This document shows, piece by piece, positions 46,106 through 54,239 of a stretch of DNA of 64,000 bases. The stretch spans positions 6,200,001-6,264,000 of the forward strand of contig NZ_CP061008.1 in NCBI RefSeq assembly GCF_014490035.1. Direction: 5' to 3'. This DNA is from Achromobacter xylosoxidans. Its GTDB lineage: Bacteria > Pseudomonadota > Gammaproteobacteria > Burkholderiales > Burkholderiaceae_B. Position 1 is the stretch's first letter. Every line of letters starts with the position of its first letter. A model generated the notes under the pieces. The model searched no databases. It saw nothing but the letters and a program-made list of their open reading frames with translations, and was not told where the DNA came from. A program made the position numbers and the translations under genes.

Positions 46106-46314
46106 CTCTTATCTCCGGCAGATGCATTTGCAGGGCAATCCATCCCGGCCAAACAAAGCGGTGTCATCTGCTTAATGGCCTCCCGCTTCGCCACGCTCGA
46201 CTGTTCAATCGACGTTGCTGCGGTGGATCCCCGCGACTTCTGCAACGCATACACAGCCACGCCGATCGCAATCGCGGCGACGGCAACGAGCAAGCCGAAC
46301 TTTGCTTTGGACAT
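46102..46314 (-). CDS. Small membrane or exported protein antisense in the virB operon
   Basis: 70 aa beginning MSKAKFGLLVAVAAIAIGVA, a clear membrane or signal segment, followed by a polar tail with two Cys (TPLCLAGMDCPANAS). Longer in-frame starts to 46428 are possible but add no recognisable sequence. It lies in the roughly 620-bp space between virB6 and virB8 and is read against the operon. Small anti-sense genes at this spot could be entry exclusion or regulatory functions; that is speculation. Confidence 0.5.
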   Translation of the reverse strand: MSKAKFGLLVAVAAIAIGVAVYALQKSRGSTAATSIEQSSVAKREAIKQMTPLCLAGMDCPANASAGDKR

Positions 46315-46560
46315 GGTGGACACCCCATACGATTTTTGTTCGATGGGCCCGAGTCTATCAAACGCCAACTCGGACCACTCTGGTATGGAGGGCCTCCGCA
46401 AGGGCGCCCTGCCCGCTGGTGTGGCCAACGATTGCCACGGGCAAAGGTCGAGCCTACGGCTTGAGTTTATCCCTTCCTACGGACTTTCTTCAAGCGGTAA
46501 CTGCATCCGCGCCGTCGACGCGTGCGCGTCCACGCATCCTCTCCAACGCTGAGCCTAACC

Positions 46561-47370
46561 ATGCCCCTCAACTTCAAGGGCCGCTTCATGCGCCGTCGCC
46601 GTCCAGATCTCCGCCCAACAGACACTTCCCAGCCGCCCGTCCAAACCGCGGAGGACCCGTCGTTCGACGCGCACATCCTCCCATTGACCCAACGCGCGCA
46701 TCGTCTCTACTACGCGGTGTTCCAGCGTCCATTGCAACAAGCCGACCGCTCCGCGCTAGTCGCCTTCGCGTTCTTCCTCGTCGCCCTGGTCGAGGGCATT
46801 GCCCTATATCAGTTGGTGCCACTCAAGCAGCAGACCCCCTATTTCGTCGAGTGGGACGCCCGCTCGGGCGCGGTCTGGATTTCCGACCGTGTTGCCGAGC
46901 GATTCACGCCGGAAACCGCCAATAAGACGTTCTTTCTGCGCCAATGGGCCACCTGGCTACTTACCATCAAACCGAACCCGTCGGACTCAATCGACGTTGA
47001 CATCCCGAAAGCAACTCGCTGGACCATTGGCACAGCGACAGATCAGCTCACCGACTACTTCGCCAAGGTCGATCCGATCGGCGTCCGCATAGCGGATCAG
47101 CCTGGACTCACGCGTGAAGTCACCGAGAACTCCACCACCTACAGCGTGGACGGTAAACAGGCCTACATGCTTCTCACCCTGCAAGAGCGCGTCAATGGCA
47201 AGGAATTCGGAGAGCCGAAAACCAAGCTTCTGACAATCCGATTCCTCCTTTCTACCGATAAGCAAGCGATCGATGAGCAGCGTTCCAACCCGCTTGGCGT
47301 CAAGATCGAGTGGTGGACCCTCACGGACTACTTCGGCCCCACGAGCGTTCGAATTCAGGGAGCACAGTAA
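46561..47370 (+). CDS. virB8: VirB8-like inner membrane assembly protein
   Basis: 269 aa from ATG 46561. A cytoplasmic N-terminus (FKGRFMRRRRPDLRP) and one membrane helix (ALVAFAFFLVALVEGIALYQ) precede a periplasmic NTF2-like domain (TPYFVEWDARSGAVWISDRV to EWWTLTDYFGPTSVRIQG). It nucleates the channel. Its stop overlaps the virB9 ATG. Confidence 0.85.
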   Translation: MPLNFKGRFMRRRRPDLRPTDTSQPPVQTAEDPSFDAHILPLTQRAHRLYYAVFQRPLQQADRSALVAFAFFLVALVEGIALYQLVPLKQQTPYFVEWDARSGAVWISDRVAERFTPETANKTFFLRQWATWLLTIKPNPSDSIDVDIPKATRWTIGTATDQLTDYFAKVDPIGVRIADQPGLTREVTENSTTYSVDGKQAYMLLTLQERVNGKEFGEPKTKLLTIRFLLSTDKQAIDEQRSNPLGVKIEWWTLTDYFGPTSVRIQGAQ

Positions 47371-48338
47371 TGCGTCAGGCCATTTCCCTACTTGCAGCGG
47401 TAATCGCCGTGCTCTGCGTAGGCGTCCCGGCGCACGCGCAGGAGAGCGACGTCCGAGCAGAGGTCGCGCAGGCGCAGAAGCGTGCCGGAACGGGCCCGAA
47501 CGCTGCAGTTCCGATGCCGTTGGATGCGCGGTTGGTCACTTTCAACTTCGATCGCGACTATGACTACCCCGTCTTAATGCGGCCTTTCACGATGGTTCAT
47601 CTGGAATTCGCCGCCGGCGAGATCCTCAAGGGCTATTACGCGTCGGATACCAGCGCCAGCCGTTGGACGTTCAAGCCGGCCCGAACGAAGCGCGATCTTT
47701 TTGTCATGTCGAAGGGCGACAACCTGCTCAACACCGCGACGATCATTACGAACCTCCGCACCTATCAAGTCACCTTCGTCTCAGCATCCAAAGGCTCGTA
47801 TTACAAGCGCGTCAACTGGGCTGCGGACCCCGATCAGGATTCCGCAGTAGCCGGCCTGGACACCTTCGGAGGCAATGGTCCGATGCCCGCCAGCCCGAAC
47901 GGTCCAATGGGCAGCGCAGAATGGGACGCTCCGGCCCCAGCCGTCCGCTCTGGCTCATCGTCGCGTGCCCACCAGGGTGGGCGCCCGGCCGACATCGTCG
48001 ACATTTCGAAGGCGAACTTTGATTACCGGGTGGAAGGTAGCGCGCCGTTCAAGCCCGCCATGGTTTTCGATGATGGGAAGTTCACCTGGATACAGCTCCC
48101 AGCCGACGTACAGGAGATTCCCGCCATCTTCGCGCTGGGAGCGGACGGAACGGCAGAGCTAGTCAACTTTACGGTTCGCCGCAATTACTTTGTGGTCCAG
48201 CGACTTTTCCCCGATGGGGCACTGCTGAAGCTTCGAAAAGATGAGGTCCGCATCTTTAACCGGCGCGGCAAAGCGTGCGGGCTCTTCGGCTGCGGCGTGT
48301 CTGGTGTCAAGAATCTCAACAGCGCGACATACCCATGA
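47370..48338 (+). CDS. virB9: VirB9-like outer membrane complex protein
   Basis: 322 aa. The signal peptide MRQAISLLAAVIAVLCVGVP ends at AHAQ. The N-terminal domain (RLVTFNFDRDYDYPVLMRPF) and the C-terminal CagX domain (PAMVFDDGKFTWIQLPADVQ, NYFVVQRLFPDGALLKLRKD) are both present. It forms the core complex with VirB10. A related CagX-like domain occurs again in the gene at 49655. Confidence 0.9.
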   Translation: MRQAISLLAAVIAVLCVGVPAHAQESDVRAEVAQAQKRAGTGPNAAVPMPLDARLVTFNFDRDYDYPVLMRPFTMVHLEFAAGEILKGYYASDTSASRWTFKPARTKRDLFVMSKGDNLLNTATIITNLRTYQVTFVSASKGSYYKRVNWAADPDQDSAVAGLDTFGGNGPMPASPNGPMGSAEWDAPAPAVRSGSSSRAHQGGRPADIVDISKANFDYRVEGSAPFKPAMVFDDGKFTWIQLPADVQEIPAIFALGADGTAELVNFTVRRNYFVVQRLFPDGALLKLRKDEVRIFNRRGKACGLFGCGVSGVKNLNSATYP

Positions 48339-49654
48339 GTGCCGCTCCCTCCCCTTCCAGCAGTCCTTCGCCCCAACGCCGTACTGCGGTGTCGCGAGGA
48401 CTGATCAAGATCGTCCTAATCACGTTCATCGCCGTCGTTCTCGGCTTCGTTCTCGTGCGACGGCTCGCTGGAATAGCGCCGGAATCCGCCGCCGAGGCCC
48501 GCGCTAGGAAGGAAGAGCAGGAGCGCGCCGCCAAGGAAGCAGGAAATCCATTCGCAGTGCAGCGGCTGATTGCCGACCAGCTACGCGACCGTCTCAGTCG
48601 GAACGAAGAGGCCGCGCCCAAGCCGTCTAATGCGCTGCAGATCGCTGATCAAGCTCCGACTACGGAGCCAACTCGCACCGAGGCCGATGCCAGGCGGATA
48701 GAGGACCACCGCAACACAGTGACAATCGCGCAACAGGAGGATCTCTCCGCAGTGGAGATCGGTTTCTGGGAATCGCAGGACGCCGACGAACCTCAAACCA
48801 CGATCGGGCGATCATCGCATCGCGACCCAGCCGGCGCGGAAGCAGCACTTCGTGACGTGTCTACCGTCGCTACAGCAGCCGGCATCGACACCTCCGGCTT
48901 TTCCGCCGGGGGTATACCTGGTGCGCAGCCGGCCGGTGACCCCGCCAACACGGTTGGCCAGGTCGTTGGACCGCAGGCCAGTGCCGGCCGACAGGCCGGC
49001 ACTCCTGGCAACATAAAGCCGCCGTTGTTCGCCTCCGCAGCGCCATCCTCATACTACATCCGCGAAGGTTGGATCATCCCTGCTGTGATCCAGCAGTCCC
49101 TGAATACAGATGCCCCGGGCACGTTCCGCGCCATGGTGACGTCGGACGTCTACGACAGCCTACGTGGCGAGCACCTCCTCATAGAGAGAGGCACCGCGCT
49201 CACTGGCGAGGTGAGCACGGACATCGCTGAAGGCCAAAGCCGCATCCTCATGTCTGTCAACCGGATGGACTTCCCGAGCGGCGGCCGGGTGGCTCTAGGC
49301 GGCTGGGACATTTCCGATCGGACGGGCGCCGCAGGCATTGCTGCACAGGTTGACGACCACTTCTGGCAGCGCTTTGGAAGCGCCTTCGGCGTAGCTGCAG
49401 TGGCGGCGCTGGCAGGCCATTACGACAAGAGCCAGAACGTCACCATAAACGTGGGAAGTGGCGGCTCGAACAGCGGCAACGCCACTTCGACGCTGACAGG
49501 CACCGCGGGTCAAGCACTAAGCGACACCGTCCGTCAGATTCTCCAACGGAATCAGTCGATCAAGAGGACCCTCACGCTCGAACCTGCGGACAAGATAAAC
49601 ATCGTCGTCGCGCGAGATCTCGTGCTTGACCCCAACATAGTCAGGAGCTACTGA
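48335..49654 (+). CDS. virB10: VirB10-like trans-envelope protein
   Basis: 439 aa from ATG 48335, overlapping virB9. One membrane helix (LIKIVLITFIAVVLGFVLVR) is followed by a proline/charged linker and the TrbI beta-barrel domain (IREGWIIPAVIQQSLNTDAP, HLLIERGTALTGEVSTDIAE, and the C-terminal ADKINIVVARDLVLDPN). It bridges both membranes and gates the outer pore. It is followed immediately by the first pilus gene at 49655. Confidence 0.92.
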   Translation: MSAAPSPSSSPSPQRRTAVSRGLIKIVLITFIAVVLGFVLVRRLAGIAPESAAEARARKEEQERAAKEAGNPFAVQRLIADQLRDRLSRNEEAAPKPSNALQIADQAPTTEPTRTEADARRIEDHRNTVTIAQQEDLSAVEIGFWESQDADEPQTTIGRSSHRDPAGAEAALRDVSTVATAAGIDTSGFSAGGIPGAQPAGDPANTVGQVVGPQASAGRQAGTPGNIKPPLFASAAPSSYYIREGWIIPAVIQQSLNTDAPGTFRAMVTSDVYDSLRGEHLLIERGTALTGEVSTDIAEGQSRILMSVNRMDFPSGGRVALGGWDISDRTGAAGIAAQVDDHFWQRFGSAFGVAAVAALAGHYDKSQNVTINVGSGGSNSGNATSTLTGTAGQALSDTVRQILQRNQSIKRTLTLEPADKINIVVARDLVLDPNIVRSY

Positions 49655-50647
49655 ATGCAGAATCGCCTCACCCATCTAATAGTCATTGCATGGGCTGCGC
49701 TGATGCCGCCCATCGCCACCGCCGCCCAGCCCGAGTTCTCGGCCCCCGTGCCGGCCGTGTATGAATTCAACTGGAAGCAGGCCGGCGACAGCGGTATCTC
49801 TCCTGTGCAGATTTTTGACAACGGCAAGAGGGTGTATCTGCAGTTCGCACCCGGAACCGAGATCCCGGCCATTTTCGCCGACGCACCTGGCGGGCGAATT
49901 CTGCTCGCTTGGGAGGCGCAGTCTCCATACATTGTCGTGCCTCATATGGAAGCCCGCCTCGCTTTCAGACTCGGTAAGCGAGAAGCGGTAGCGTGGCGCG
50001 CTGGGATTCCGCCTGAAGGCAGCTACACGGGACTGGCCACGCCGGCTCGACAGACGGGCAGCGCCGCGGTCCCTGCCACGAGAGAGCAGTTGGCATTTCG
50101 TCGCACTGCCGCTGACGCCGCTGCCGGGCCTGACCCGTCGTACAAGCCAATCGTTGCACCCGCCCCTGCGTTGCAGGCGACCGCACAGCCCCTCGTCGCC
50201 TCGATGCCAGACGGCTCCAGTCTGGCCGCGTTCATGGGAGTCGCCTTAGGCGGACCCATCGCGGAGCCAAAAACGGGAGACAGCCGCTCCGGAGCTGACG
50301 TCATTGCGCCAGGTGGCGCCACTCTCGCACCCGTCACGACCGTCGATGTCACCGCGGCCACAAGCACCGCTCCGCCCGTTCCGCCGCCACCCCCCGTCCA
50401 GGAGTGGCACGCCGAGACGGGTAAGACCGTTCAACAGACGCTCGACGGCTGGGCCCAAGCGGCAGGGTGGCAGCCCGTCAAGTGGCACCCCGATTTCGAC
50501 TACATCATCGAAGTCCCGGTCACGCTCCGAGGCGAATTTTGGGATGCGGCCAATGACCTGCTAGCTGCGTATGACGTCGCCAAAAGGAAATTCAATGGCC
50601 TCGCCTATCGGGACAACAAAGTACTGGAAGTGATGGAGAGGAAATGA
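49655..50647 (+). CDS. TcpQ/PilL-like pilus protein with VirB9-C-like domain
   Basis: 330 aa. The signal peptide MQNRLTHLIVIAWAALMPPI is followed by a domain (PVQIFDNGKRVYLQFAPGTE, IPAIFADAPGGRILLAWEAQ) that resembles the VirB9 C-terminal (CagX) fold and its own operon neighbour at 47370. A Pro/Ala-rich linker leads to a TcpQ-type C-terminal domain (WHAETGKTVQQTLDGWAQAA, GWQPVKWHPDFDYIIE). It probably links secretin and channel. Such a fusion connects the mating apparatus with the pilus (inference). Confidence 0.7.
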   Translation: MQNRLTHLIVIAWAALMPPIATAAQPEFSAPVPAVYEFNWKQAGDSGISPVQIFDNGKRVYLQFAPGTEIPAIFADAPGGRILLAWEAQSPYIVVPHMEARLAFRLGKREAVAWRAGIPPEGSYTGLATPARQTGSAAVPATREQLAFRRTAADAAAGPDPSYKPIVAPAPALQATAQPLVASMPDGSSLAAFMGVALGGPIAEPKTGDSRSGADVIAPGGATLAPVTTVDVTAATSTAPPVPPPPPVQEWHAETGKTVQQTLDGWAQAAGWQPVKWHPDFDYIIEVPVTLRGEFWDAANDLLAAYDVAKRKFNGLAYRDNKVLEVMERK

Positions 50648-52395
50648 TGAGAAAAGCAATTGTGATCGCGATCGCATTCGCGACGACCCTGTCTGGCTGC
50701 GCTCTGCAGCGCATTAAGGATACCGAGGCGCGCGTGGACGATGCCTACGGCGAGCACGCCGCCAGCGCAGCCAGCATGCGAAAGACCCGAGATCGCGCAG
50801 TGGAGGTAATCGATCGCCCGTGGGTATCGAAGACGCCAATTACGCGGCCGTCTGCGGCCGCATATCCCGCACCCCTTCAATGCCCAATCACATTTGTCCC
50901 TGCCGCTGCGATCAGCGTATTTGAGTTTGGACAAACGGTGACGGCGTTGTGCGGAGTGCCCGTCAGGATCACCCCTGATGCCATCACAGCGCTGAGCGGT
51001 GGTGCACGCACCGCCGCCAGGACGCCTGATATGACCCCACCGACGGGATCCGGGGGGCCGATCCCCCCAGGCGGGGTCGGCGCCCTCAGCGCAGGCTCAT
51101 CGCTGCCCTCGATGTCCGCACGAGACACAACGATCTCCGGCATTCGTTGGGACGGCAAGCCCCTACCGGGGCTGCTCGATGCCGTGACCTCACGACTGGG
51201 CTTGAGCTGGACTTTCCGTGATGGCGCCGTCCAGATCCACTACCTGGACACCCGAGTCTTTCGCATATACGCAATCCAGTCCAAGACCAACATGCAGTCT
51301 GTCGTGCAATCTGGCACCCAGCTTGCATCATCCGGCACTAGCGGTCAGGGTGCCGCCGGCGCCACGTCTTCCTCAGGCTCAGGCGGGAGCACCGTGTCAG
51401 GCGGCTCCACACAGACGACGATGGTTTCGATTGAATCGAACTTGGCGGAGGATGTGGACCGGATGATCAAAAGCATGCTCACTCCAGGTCTGGGCCAATC
51501 GAGCTTGTCCGTCAGCACTGGGACCGTGGCGGTCACGGACACGCCGGACGTGCTCAGCCGCATCGCGGCCTATCTCAAAACAGAGAACCGAAACATCACG
51601 CGACAGGCCCTTTTCAACATCACCGTGGCAGTCGTGCAGCGGACAGAGACAGATGACCAAGGCCTCGACTTGACTGCTGTGTACAAGTCGCTGAACGGCA
51701 ACTACGGAATCACTGTCGCCAATGCCTTCACCGCAGCCTCTAGCGCGGGCTCGGCCTCAATCGGAATCTTGGACACCGCAACCGGCACAGCCGGCCAGTT
51801 CGCTGGCTCAAAAGCCATTCTCCGCGCGCTGTCGAGCCAAGGTCGCGTATCGATCGTGACACAGCCCTCGGTCACGACCCTCAACTATCAGCCTGTCCCA
51901 GTCCAGGTAGCAAAGCAGACCAGCTATCTTGCTGCAGTATCCAACACCGCCACGGCTCAAGTTGGCTCAACCTCGGCGCTCACACCGGGGACCGTCACGA
52001 CCGGCTTCTCCATGGATCTTCTCCCGTTCATGATCGACAGCGACCAGATGCTGCTGCAGTTCACGATGAACCTCTCAACAGATCCTCGCCTGCGCACGGT
52101 CACGAGCGGCGACAACTCCATTGAAGTCCCGGAGGTGGACAGCCGAATCTTCTCCCAACGTGTACGCCTCCGATCAGGTCAGACGCTGATTCTCTCCGGC
52201 TTCGAGCAGAACGTCGACCGCGGGAACAGGAGCGGGATGTTCAGCCCATCAAACTGGCTCACGGGCGGTGGGGGCTCCACGAACAATCGACGCGAGGTGG
52301 TCGTGATTCTAATCACCCCTATCGTCTTGGATGATGACTCCGAGATTCACGAGTCTGGCGGCAGCGCTGGCGACTACAGAGCAACAGCGAGCTGA
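50644..52395 (+). CDS. pilN: PilN-type lipoprotein secretin of the thin pilus
   Basis: 583 aa; ATG 50644 or 50647, preceded by GGAGAGG. The lipobox FATTLSGC makes it a lipoprotein. The N-domain is ITFVPAAAISVFEFGQTVTA. The secretin domain includes ALFNITVAVVQRTETDDQGL, ALSSQGRVSIVTQPSVTTLN, and SRIFSQRVRLRSGQTLILSG. It forms the outer membrane pore for the type IVb pilus. A Gly/Ser-rich loop lies near residues 225-260. Confidence 0.9.
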   Translation: MMRKAIVIAIAFATTLSGCALQRIKDTEARVDDAYGEHAASAASMRKTRDRAVEVIDRPWVSKTPITRPSAAAYPAPLQCPITFVPAAAISVFEFGQTVTALCGVPVRITPDAITALSGGARTAARTPDMTPPTGSGGPIPPGGVGALSAGSSLPSMSARDTTISGIRWDGKPLPGLLDAVTSRLGLSWTFRDGAVQIHYLDTRVFRIYAIQSKTNMQSVVQSGTQLASSGTSGQGAAGATSSSGSGGSTVSGGSTQTTMVSIESNLAEDVDRMIKSMLTPGLGQSSLSVSTGTVAVTDTPDVLSRIAAYLKTENRNITRQALFNITVAVVQRTETDDQGLDLTAVYKSLNGNYGITVANAFTAASSAGSASIGILDTATGTAGQFAGSKAILRALSSQGRVSIVTQPSVTTLNYQPVPVQVAKQTSYLAAVSNTATAQVGSTSALTPGTVTTGFSMDLLPFMIDSDQMLLQFTMNLSTDPRLRTVTSGDNSIEVPEVDSRIFSQRVRLRSGQTLILSGFEQNVDRGNRSGMFSPSNWLTGGGGSTNNRREVVVILITPIVLDDDSEIHESGGSAGDYRATAS

Positions 52396-52399
52396 GCCT

Positions 52400-53728
52400 A
52401 TGGGTCCGAAACAACCAGAACCCGGCCGGGTGATAGTGATCTCGGCCGGCGGAAAGTCCCTCGTTTCCGGTCTGTACTGGCAGACACTTTCGCAACCCCA
52501 AAAGGTCATGAAAGAGGCGCGCGAGATCGGCAAGCGAGACGGTATGGACATCGTCGCTATTCGCCGACTGCCCACAATCATCCAGGCCGGCTTTGTGCGC
52601 AAGCAAGCGGGAGTTCAGAAAGGCATGTTCAGCCTCGCCTCGATCGTGGCGGACCTGCTGCTGCGTAAAGAGGGGCAGTCCACGCTCGACCCCCTTATTG
52701 CGGCCTTCGCGGTCGGAGATGGGCGATTCGCCATTGTCGCGTTCAAGGATGGCGGCGTGGTGCCTGACTCGGACGTTGTTTTCGACACTCTGGCTCAGGC
52801 ACAGGACGCAGTGCGCGCTCTTTACGCGCTGCTCTCTTCCAAGGGGAAGGAAGTCACCGTCTACGCCCCATCCGAGCTCGACTTTGGCGGTGATGCATCT
52901 GTCACGCTGGAGGTACTCTCCCGAGCTGCCACGCGCGATCACAAGCTAAAGCCGCTTCGCTTCGGGCTGAGTCGCCGCGAATGGCTTCTCCTGGCCCTTT
53001 CGGTGGCGGCGATCATCGCGCTCACCATCGTCTATATGGTCTGGCGCCAGCACGAACGCGAGCGCGAAGAACGCCTTGAACGGCTCCGCCAGGCCGAGCT
53101 GGAGCGCGTTCGGAAAGATAGTGGCCAGGACGTTCGGCCTGCCGCTTTGGTACATCCATGGACGACTACGCCCCCCGTGCCCGCGATGATTTCGCACTGC
53201 ATAGCAGCCGCGAGATCGACACCACTGGATGTCGCTGCATGGGAACTCCGCGCGCAAAACTGCACGCCGAGTTCATACGAGGCGGCATATGCGCGGCGGC
53301 CCGGCGCCACGGTCATGGAGTTCAGAGCAGCAGCGGCAGCGGTGTTTCCCCCGGGATACGCCGTGTCGATCCAGGCGGACGCCGACCAAGCGACAGTGCG
53401 CGTCATGTCCAAAGCGCCTGCGGGAGGCGACGACGAGATGCTGGAGATCGGACACAGGGTGGATAGCCTTGTCTCCCACCTCCAGAAGCAGCTTATTCCG
53501 ATCAAGGTCGCGCCAAAGGCTCCGCCTACTCACAGCACCCCCAACGAGCAGGTAGGCGAGCCCGCCCCGGACTGGAGCACTGCGACCTTCGAAATCGTCA
53601 GTGATTGGCCTGCCGCCTCCGTCTTCGCCGGTTTTGACACGCGCGGCGTGCGGCTGCTGGAGCAGTCTACGTCCCTCAAGGAGAGAAAGCTCTCCTACAC
53701 GCTTAAAGGAGAGATCTATGGAAAGTAA
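52400..53728 (+). CDS. pilO: PilO-type pilus assembly protein
   Basis: 442 aa from ATG 52400. The N-terminal cytoplasmic part (VIVISAGGKSLVSGLYWQTL) of about 190 residues is followed by one membrane helix (REWLLLALSVAAIIALTIVY) and a periplasmic domain. This is the R64 PilO plan, an inner membrane platform component. It overlaps pilP. Confidence 0.8.
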   Translation: MGPKQPEPGRVIVISAGGKSLVSGLYWQTLSQPQKVMKEAREIGKRDGMDIVAIRRLPTIIQAGFVRKQAGVQKGMFSLASIVADLLLRKEGQSTLDPLIAAFAVGDGRFAIVAFKDGGVVPDSDVVFDTLAQAQDAVRALYALLSSKGKEVTVYAPSELDFGGDASVTLEVLSRAATRDHKLKPLRFGLSRREWLLLALSVAAIIALTIVYMVWRQHEREREERLERLRQAELERVRKDSGQDVRPAALVHPWTTTPPVPAMISHCIAAARSTPLDVAAWELRAQNCTPSSYEAAYARRPGATVMEFRAAAAAVFPPGYAVSIQADADQATVRVMSKAPAGGDDEMLEIGHRVDSLVSHLQKQLIPIKVAPKAPPTHSTPNEQVGEPAPDWSTATFEIVSDWPAASVFAGFDTRGVRLLEQSTSLKERKLSYTLKGEIYGK

Positions 53729-54233
53729 GAACGTATTTGGCCTAGCGGCGTTCGTCGCTCTGATGCTCGGACCTGTCTCCCACGCGGTCGGGCAAGTCGC
53801 GCGCTCGCCCGACTCTGGCCCCGCAACCGCGAGCACCCTCGCAGACCTCGCCGAAATCCAGCTACGCAGGCTCACTTATGAAGCGCTGACCGGAATGAAT
53901 GAAGCAAAACTGGCCTACGAAAAGACGTCTCGCGTCGAAGATCGCAGTGCGACCGGCGTTCCTACGGTTCGGTCTGTACAAGGGATTGGAGGGAAGCTAT
54001 CCGCCATTTTGGTGTACGCGGGCGGCGCGCAGGCCACAGCTCGCGCAGGCGAGGACATCCCCGGAGGCTATCGCGTGAAATCAATTTCCGTAGACAGGGT
54101 GGTCCTTACGCGGAACGGTCAAGACCTACGCCTGGGCTTCTCGGCGGAAGCCCCCCAAAGCGTTACCGAGGGCTCTGTTCGCCTGACGTCTCCCTTCCCC
54201 GGGGCCGCGGTTCCATTCCAGCCTGGAAGGTAA
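53718..54233 (+). CDS. pilP: PilP-type pilus assembly protein
   Basis: 171 aa from ATG 53718, with a strong AAAGGAGAG ribosome-binding site. The signal peptide MESKNVFGLAAFVALMLGPV is followed by a helical stretch and a small beta domain (VRSVQGIGGKLSAILVYAGG, VKSISVDRVVLTRNGQDLRL), which matches R64 PilP-type proteins with a GspC/HR-like fold. It should connect the secretin to the inner platform. Confidence 0.8.
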   Translation: MESKNVFGLAAFVALMLGPVSHAVGQVARSPDSGPATASTLADLAEIQLRRLTYEALTGMNEAKLAYEKTSRVEDRSATGVPTVRSVQGIGGKLSAILVYAGGAQATARAGEDIPGGYRVKSISVDRVVLTRNGQDLRLGFSAEAPQSVTEGSVRLTSPFPGAAVPFQPGR

Positions 54234-54239
54234 ACATAA

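Noticed and set aside
45812..46552. Plus-strand frame between virB6 and virB8
   Set aside because: An ATG at 45935 overlaps the virB6 stop, but the sequence lacks a convincing domain and is interrupted in character; the minus-strand pair has better membrane segments and coupling. It is not fully excluded.
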